A DNA stretch of 12,000 bases, taken from Pseudomonadota bacterium (GTDB lineage Bacteria; Pseudomonadota; Gammaproteobacteria; Burkholderiales; Burkholderiaceae_B). The stretch's first letter is position 1. Each line of letters starts with the position of its first letter. Under the pieces are notes generated by a model, which had not been told where the DNA came from, did no database searches, and worked only from the letters and a program-made list of their open reading frames with translations. The position numbers and the translations under genes were made by a program. This document shows positions 8,100-12,000 of the stretch, one piece after another. The DNA is taken from positions 1-12,000 of the forward strand of contig JAEYVD010000509.1 of assembly GCA_023432075.1 (NCBI GenBank), given 5' to 3'.

Positions 8100-8722
8100 G
8101 CGTGTGCCTCGGGTTTGGCCAGAGCCACTTTCATCAAATCTGCAACGGTGGTCACTTCAAGTTTTTCCATGATGTTGGCGCGGTGCGCCTCGACGGTCTT
8201 GATGCTGATGCCCAGGTCGTCGGCGATCTGCTTGTTCAAGCGGCCCGCAACGATGCGCTCCAGCACCTGTTGCTCGCGCGCGGTCAGGCGCGCCAGCATG
8301 GCTTCGTGGTCCTTCTGGGCCTGGTGCTTGCTCACGCGTTGCGTGGCCTGCTCCAGCATGCGCGCCACGATCTCGCGCAGGTCGGATTCGTTGAACGGCT
8401 TTTCCAGGAAGTCGACGGCGCCTTTCTTCATGGTGGACACCGCCATGGGCACGTCGCCGTGCCCGGTGATGAACACGATGGGCAGTGGGGCATTGCGCGC
8501 GATCAGCTGTTCCTGAAGTTCCAGGCCGCTCATGCCGGGCATCCGCACGTCGGCGATCAGCACGCCGATCTGGCTGGCGTCGTAGTCTTCCAGGAACGAT
8601 TCGCCGCTGGCGTAGGCACGAACGCGGTATCCATTGGCTTCAAGCAGCCAACGCAGCGAATCGCGGACCGCTTCGTCGTCGTCGACAATGAATACCGTGC
8701 TCGACAGGTGGGGCGTGTTCAT
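8096..8722 (-). CDS. Two-component response regulator, FixJ/LuxR (NarL-type HTH) family
   Basis: This 208-aa transcription factor has an N-terminal receiver domain (about residues 9-122) and a C-terminal LuxR-type helix-turn-helix (about 145-206). Receiver residues are intact: acidic pocket Asp14-Asp15, phosphoacceptor Asp58 in [10 protein letters not shown], Thr86 in FITGHGD and Lys108 in EKPF. The [13 protein letters not shown] and [10 protein letters not shown] segments are typical of FixJ/TtrR-type regulators. The HTH shows [15 protein letters not shown] and [19 protein letters not shown]. It should be phosphorylated by the kinase encoded immediately upstream, whose stop codon overlaps this start by four bases (ATGA at 8722-8719); its own stop overlaps folD in the same way. 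The target genes are not known from the sequence. The divergent aceE promoter region is the nearest candidate. Confidence 0.95.
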   Translation of the reverse strand: MNTPHLSSTVFIVDDDEAVRDSLRWLLEANGYRVRAYASGESFLEDYDASQIGVLIADVRMPGMSGLELQEQLIARNAPLPIVFITGHGDVPMAVSTMKKGAVDFLEKPFNESDLREIVARMLEQATQRVSKHQAQKDHEAMLARLTAREQQVLERIVAGRLNKQIADDLGISIKTVEAHRANIMEKLEVTTVADLMKVALAKPEAHA

Positions 8723-10545
8723 GCGTGCAACTCCTCGGACTGATCGTTCTGGGCCTGCGTCTGGGTCGCAGCGCAGGGCAGGGTGAAGCGGAAGATAGTA
8801 CCGCCGGCCGGGTTGGGGTCAGCCCACAGGCGGCCGTGATGCGATTCGATAATGGTACGGCAGATATTCAGCCCCATGCCCAGGCCCTGGGACTTGGTGC
8901 TGAAGAACGGTTCGAACAGGCGCTCGGGTTCGGCCAAGCCGTGACCGCGGTCCACCACGGCCACCTCGATATGCTGATCGTGAAGAATTACGGCAACCTT
9001 AAGCTCGTCGGACTCGCTCTTTTCCATGGCTTCCAGCCCGTTCTTGAGCAGGTTCAGCAGTACCTGTTCAATAAGGATGGGGTCGGCCAGGACGTCGGGC
9101 GCGTTGGACGGCACGAAGCTGTCGATGCGGATGCGGCGCTTGCGGGCGTCGATCTCGGCAAAACCGATGGCGTTGTCGACAATGCGGCCGATCGCCACGC
9201 GCTGGCGGCGCGGCTCGCTGCGCTTCACGAATTCGCGGATGCGGCTGATGATCTTGCCGGCGCGCTCGGCCTGCGAGGCGGCTTTTTCCAGCGCGGGCAG
9301 CAGCATGTTGGGACTGGTGTGGCCGGCCTTGACCAGGGCCACCGCACCCATGCTGTAGTTGGCAATGGCCGTCAGCGGCTGGTTCAGTTCGTGCGCCAGC
9401 GACGAAGCCATTTCGCCCATGGTGGTCAGGCGGCTGGTGAGCTGGATCTTTTCCTGCTGCACGCGCGACGCTTCCTCGTGGCCGCGGCGCTCGGTGATGT
9501 CGCGCGCCACCTGCATGCGCACGCGGCGCCCGTCGGTCCAGGCCAGCATGCGGTGGTGCACTTCAAACCAGCGCTGCACGGACGGCGCGAAGACTTCGAC
9601 CGATTCGTCGGTGAAGCGGCCGCGGCGGCCGGCCAGCAGTTCGTCGTGACCGCCCGTCTGCGCGCCGAACACGCGGCGATAGGTGCGGTTGGCAAACAGC
9701 AGCTCCAGCCCGTCATGCGTGTCGGCGGTGACCGAGATGGCGTCGTCCAGGCCTTCCAGCACGGTCATGAAACGTTCGTGGGCGGCGGTCAGGGCCTCGC
9801 GGATGCGCTTGGGCTCGGTGATGTCCGTCATGGACGTCATCCAGCCGATCTGGTTGCCGTTGGGGTCCAGGAGCGGCGACACATACATGCGCGCCGTGAA
9901 GCGCGATCCGTCGCGCCGCTGGGCCTCGACTTCCAGGCCGCTGCTGGGCGTCTTGCCCGACATCAGCACGTCCAGCGTGTGCTGGTGCTGTTCGTGGCGG
10001 CCCGGCACCCAATAGGGGAAGGGCGGGCTGCGGCCGATCAGGTCGGCCTCGTTCCAGCCGATCATCCGGCAGAAGGCCGGGTTCACATAGGCGATGCGGC
10101 CCTCCATGTCGAGCACGCGCATGCCCGTGGACATGGAGTTTTCCATGGCGCGCCGGAAACCGGTCTCGGCAATGAGGGCGGCTTCGGCGGTGGACCGGAA
10201 GCGGGTATAGCGCCACAGCATCAAAAGGCTGATGACGATGACGCACGACAGCGCCAGCACGACCCAGATCAGGCGTTGCTGGCGCAGTTCCTGGTCTATC
10301 GTGACAAACATGACGCTGTCGTCATGGATGCGCTGCAACCAGAAGAACACCCCCATCACACAGATATAGAGGATCAGCACCATGGCGGGCGTGACCCAGT
10401 ACACCCCGCGCCGCCGGGTGCGGGCGTGATCGTGGAAAGGCGTAGGTATGTTGGACTTGGGCGCGCTGGACATGGAATTCGGGGCCGGTAGACCGCGCAT
10501 TTTAGTGCGTGTTGGAACGGAATTGCCGGGAATCAAGTCCACCAT
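8719..10545 (-). CDS. Membrane-anchored PAS-domain sensor histidine kinase (HPK4/FixL-DctB-like)
   Basis: The 608-aa reading has two transmembrane helices (about 48-70 and 92-111) flanking a periplasmic loop of only about 20 residues. Two PAS/PAC units follow in the cytoplasm (about 126-247 and 254-356, the first ending MTDITEPKR, the second ARDITERR). The HisKA domain has phospho-acceptor His385 in SSLAHELNQPL. The ATPase domain has N box NLLKNGLEAM (Asn502), G1 box DRGHG (532-536), F box LFEPFFSTK and G2 box GLGMGL. The kinase is therefore complete. The tiny periplasmic loop suggests that sensing is by the cytoplasmic PAS domains or the membrane. No heme-ligand motif can be confirmed by eye. 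The start is uncertain: the ATG at 10545 has AGGA three bases upstream, while in-frame ATGs at 10500 and 10473 lack any Shine-Dalgarno; either would still leave both membrane helices. First gene of the regulator-folD cluster, divergent from aceE. Confidence 0.93.
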   Translation of the reverse strand: MVDLIPGNSVPTRTKMRGLPAPNSMSSAPKSNIPTPFHDHARTRRRGVYWVTPAMVLILYICVMGVFFWLQRIHDDSVMFVTIDQELRQQRLIWVVLALSCVIVISLLMLWRYTRFRSTAEAALIAETGFRRAMENSMSTGMRVLDMEGRIAYVNPAFCRMIGWNEADLIGRSPPFPYWVPGRHEQHQHTLDVLMSGKTPSSGLEVEAQRRDGSRFTARMYVSPLLDPNGNQIGWMTSMTDITEPKRIREALTAAHERFMTVLEGLDDAISVTADTHDGLELLFANRTYRRVFGAQTGGHDELLAGRRGRFTDESVEVFAPSVQRWFEVHHRMLAWTDGRRVRMQVARDITERRGHEEASRVQQEKIQLTSRLTTMGEMASSLAHELNQPLTAIANYSMGAVALVKAGHTSPNMLLPALEKAASQAERAGKIISRIREFVKRSEPRRQRVAIGRIVDNAIGFAEIDARKRRIRIDSFVPSNAPDVLADPILIEQVLLNLLKNGLEAMEKSESDELKVAVILHDQHIEVAVVDRGHGLAEPERLFEPFFSTKSQGLGMGLNICRTIIESHHGRLWADPNPAGGTIFRFTLPCAATQTQAQNDQSEELHA

Positions 10546-10600
10546 TCGTCCTAGCCCATAAAAACGAGGGTGTTCAGCAATTCAGGTTCTGTTCAATTTT

Positions 10601-10634
10601 CCGCATTATGAAATGCCGTACCGCAACATGAAAT
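10601..10634. repeat. Direct repeat in the kinase/aceE intergenic region, candidate regulator site
   Basis: CCGCATTATGAAAT (10601-10614) and CCGCAACATGAAAT (10621-10634) match at 12 of 14 bases and are exactly 20 bp apart, close to two helical turns. The pair ends 5 bases before the putative aceE -35 box, where activators commonly bind. It also sits upstream of the divergent kinase gene. Binding by the neighbouring FixJ-type regulator is a hypothesis. Confidence 0.55.
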
Positions 10635-10639
10635 TTTCC

Positions 10640-10669
10640 TTGCGACCGGTTAATCTTCTTTCTTAGAAT
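10640..10669 (+). promoter_or_regulatory. Putative sigma70 promoter of aceE
   Basis: TTGCGA (10640-10645) and TAGAAT (10664-10669) are separated by 18 bases. The -10 box matches five of six consensus positions and the -35 box four of six. The transcript start would be near 10676, which gives a leader of about 150 bases before the aceE ATG. Confidence 0.55.
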
Positions 10670-10673
10670 GCCG

Positions 10674-10700
10674 CCTGACAGGGAAACCGCCCCTGGCAGG
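10674..10700. promoter_or_regulatory. Dyad at the predicted aceE transcription start
   Basis: CCTGACAGGG (10674-10683) pairs with CCCTGGCAGG (10691-10700) with one A/G mismatch in ten positions and a seven-base spacer. Located at about -2 to +25 of the predicted promoter, it could be a repressor operator or a 5'-end RNA hairpin. It does not match the TTGGT...ACCAA pattern of enterobacterial PdhR sites. Confidence 0.45.
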
Positions 10701-10729
10701 TCCTTAGAACGCCCCGACCCCATTCATCA

Positions 10730-10760
10730 CATGGTAGCCCGGTTGATCCCGGCTACCATG
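10730..10760. promoter_or_regulatory. Perfect 10-bp inverted repeat in the aceE leader
   Basis: CATGGTAGCC (10730-10739) and GGCTACCATG (10751-10760) are exact reverse complements separated by 11 bases; after one C/C mismatch, two more GC pairs form and leave a five-base loop. No T-run follows, so it is not an intrinsic terminator. It lies 65 bases before the aceE start, within the predicted transcript, and may be an operator or a leader RNA element. Confidence 0.6.
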
Positions 10761-10813
10761 CAATGTCCGCGAGCAGATCAATAAGCGGTTTGTGGTCACG
10801 AACGAACCCCAAC

Positions 10814-10818
10814 AGGAG
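10814..10818 (+). promoter_or_regulatory. aceE: Ribosome binding site of aceE
   Basis: AGGAG lies seven bases before the ATG at 10826 and fixes the start of AceE. Confidence 0.88.
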
Positions 10819-10825
10819 ACACACG

Positions 10826-12000
10826 ATGTCCTCTAACGCCCAGGCTGGCGCCGTGCAGGCCGCCAACGACGAAGACACCCTTGAAACCCAGGAGTGGCTC
10901 GAAGCCCTGGCAGCCGTCCTTGATCGCGAAGGACCGCAGCGCGCCCATTACCTGCTGGAACGCCTGATCGACGAAGCCCGTCGCTCCGGCGCTCACATTC
11001 CGTTCTCCCCCAATACCGCTTACGTCAACACGATTCCCCCCGGCCTGGAGCCGGCGCACCCGGGCAACCTGGAGCTGGAATCGCGCATCCGTTCGTACGT
11101 GCGCTGGAACGCCATGGCCATGGTGGTCAAGGCCAACAAGCACAACCCGCCCGATGGCGGCGACCTGGGCGGCCACATCGCGTCGTTCGCCTCGCTGGCC
11201 ACCATGATCGGCTGCGGCCAGAACCACTTCTGGCACGCTGAAGACGAAGGCCACGGCGGCGACCTGGTCTACTTCCAGGGCCACACCTCGCCCGGCATGT
11301 ATGGCCGCGCCTACCTCGAAGGCCGCCTGACCGAAGACCAACTGAACCATTTCCGCCAGGAAGTGGACGGCAAGGGCCTGTCCTCGTACCCGCATCCCAA
11401 GCTGATGCCGGACTTCTGGCAGTTCCCGACGGTGTCGATGGGCCTGGGCCCGCTGATGGCCATCTACCAGGCCCGTTTCCTGAAATACCTGCACGCCCGC
11501 GGCATCGCCGACACCAGCAACCGCAAGGTCTGGGTGTTCTGCGGCGACGGCGAAATGGACGAACCCGAGTCGCTGGGCGCCATCGCCCTGGCGGCCCGCG
11601 AAAAGCTCGACAACCTGATCTTCGTCATCAACTGCAACCTGCAGCGTCTGGACGGTCCGGTGCGTGGCAATGGCAAGATCATCCAGGAACTGGAAGGCGA
11701 CTTCCGCGGTTCGGGCTGGAACGTCATCAAGCTGATCTGGGGCGGCTACTGGGATCCGCTGCTTGCGCACGACAAGGAAGGCATCCTGCGCCAGATCATG
11801 GAAGAAACCGTTGACGGCGAGTACCAGGCGTACAAGGCCAACGACGGCAAGTTCGTCCGCGAACACTTCTTTGGCAAGCACCCCAAGCTGCTGGAAGCCG
11901 TGTCGCGCATGAGCGACGAGGACATCTGGCGCCTGAACCGTGGCGGCCACGATCCCCACAAGGTGTACGCGGCCTTCAAGTCGGCCAGCGACCACACCGG
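10826..12000 (+). CDS. aceE: Pyruvate dehydrogenase E1 component, homodimeric type, 5' part
   Basis: AceE decarboxylates pyruvate using thiamine diphosphate and reductively acetylates the lipoyl domains of AceF in the cytoplasmic pyruvate dehydrogenase complex. About 391 of roughly 890-900 residues are in the window; the gene runs off the right edge. The thiamine-diphosphate motif is complete: GDGEMDEPESLGA (Gly240-Asp241-Gly242) through to NCNLQRLDGPVRG (Asn269, Asn271), about 28 residues apart, as in E. coli AceE (Asp230, Asn260). Further typical segments are RSYVRWNAMAMV, DGGDLGGHIASFAS and YFQGHTSPGMYGRAYLEGRL. The start at 10826 has a good Shine-Dalgarno and gives an N-terminus with QEWLEALAAVLDREGPQRA, as in other members. 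aceF and lpd are expected downstream, outside the window. It is divergent from the kinase gene with a 280-bp shared control region. Confidence 0.97.
   Translation, partial: MSSNAQAGAVQAANDEDTLETQEWLEALAAVLDREGPQRAHYLLERLIDEARRSGAHIPFSPNTAYVNTIPPGLEPAHPGNLELESRIRSYVRWNAMAMVVKANKHNPPDGGDLGGHIASFASLATMIGCGQNHFWHAEDEGHGGDLVYFQGHTSPGMYGRAYLEGRLTEDQLNHFRQEVDGKGLSSYPHPKLMPDFWQFPTVSMGLGPLMAIYQARFLKYLHARGIADTSNRKVWVFCGDGEMDEPESLGAIALAAREKLDNLIFVINCNLQRLDGPVRGNGKIIQELEGDFRGSGWNVIKLIWGGYWDPLLAHDKEGILRQIMEETVDGEYQAYKANDGKFVREHFFGKHPKLLEAVSRMSDEDIWRLNRGGHDPHKVYAAFKSASDHT

Noticed and set aside
8725..10491. 588-codon open frame on the plus strand opposite the kinase gene
   Set aside because: Shadow frame with a His/Gly/Ala/Val/Gln-rich composition; the kinase on the other strand has every expected motif.
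10676..10825. Thiamine diphosphate riboswitch in the aceE leader
   Set aside because: Considered because AceE uses thiamine diphosphate, but the conserved thi-box elements (CUGAGA and the ACCUGAUCUGG-like segment) are absent.
10796..11995. 399-codon open frame on the minus strand opposite aceE
   Set aside because: Antisense of a highly conserved gene; no motif, and it would run across the aceE ribosome binding site.

Overview
The window is GC-rich (strong G/C bias at third codon positions) and gene-dense. Its gene content points to a betaproteobacterium, most likely Alcaligenaceae (Achromobacter or Bordetella): a MexB/AxyB-type RND pump with an OprM-type channel, PrlC, FolD, a FixJ-type two-component pair and a homodimeric-type AceE. 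The family assignment is inference from protein style and gene order; no taxonomic marker is present.

Layout from left to right. (1) 1-3815, plus strand: the 3' part of an RND efflux permease gene (5' end outside the window), then its lipoprotein outer-membrane channel gene, which starts inside the permease stop codon (TAATG), then a strong intrinsic terminator. (2) 3836-4816, minus strand: a small GlsB/YeaQ/YmgE membrane protein and, upstream of it, a SCO1/SenC-type copper/thiol lipoprotein. (3) 4919-7041, minus strand: oligopeptidase A (prlC) with its own terminator. (4) 7042-7247: a non-coding gap holding three copies of a GGTGTC-T/A-GACACC palindromic element, two of which form a stem-loop. 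(5) 7248-10545, minus strand: a tight three-gene cluster of a PAS-containing histidine kinase, a FixJ/LuxR response regulator and folD, both junctions being 4-base ATGA overlaps. (6) 10546-10825: a 280-bp divergent regulatory region with a 14-bp direct repeat of 20-bp period, a sigma70-like promoter and two dyads. (7) 10826 to the window end, plus strand: the 5' third of aceE, the E1 component of pyruvate dehydrogenase.

How the parts fit. The permease and channel form two thirds of a tripartite pump; the adaptor gene is presumably just upstream. The kinase and regulator form a complete phosphorelay pair whose promoter region faces aceE, so aceE is the obvious candidate target. folD is locked into the same translational unit, which could tie one-carbon/NADPH metabolism to that signal. 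I found no defence system, mobile element, CRISPR array or RNA gene. Most of the window is conserved chromosomal housekeeping and efflux content. The less ordinary parts are the coupled kinase-regulator-folD operon, the aceE control region and the palindromic repeat cluster.
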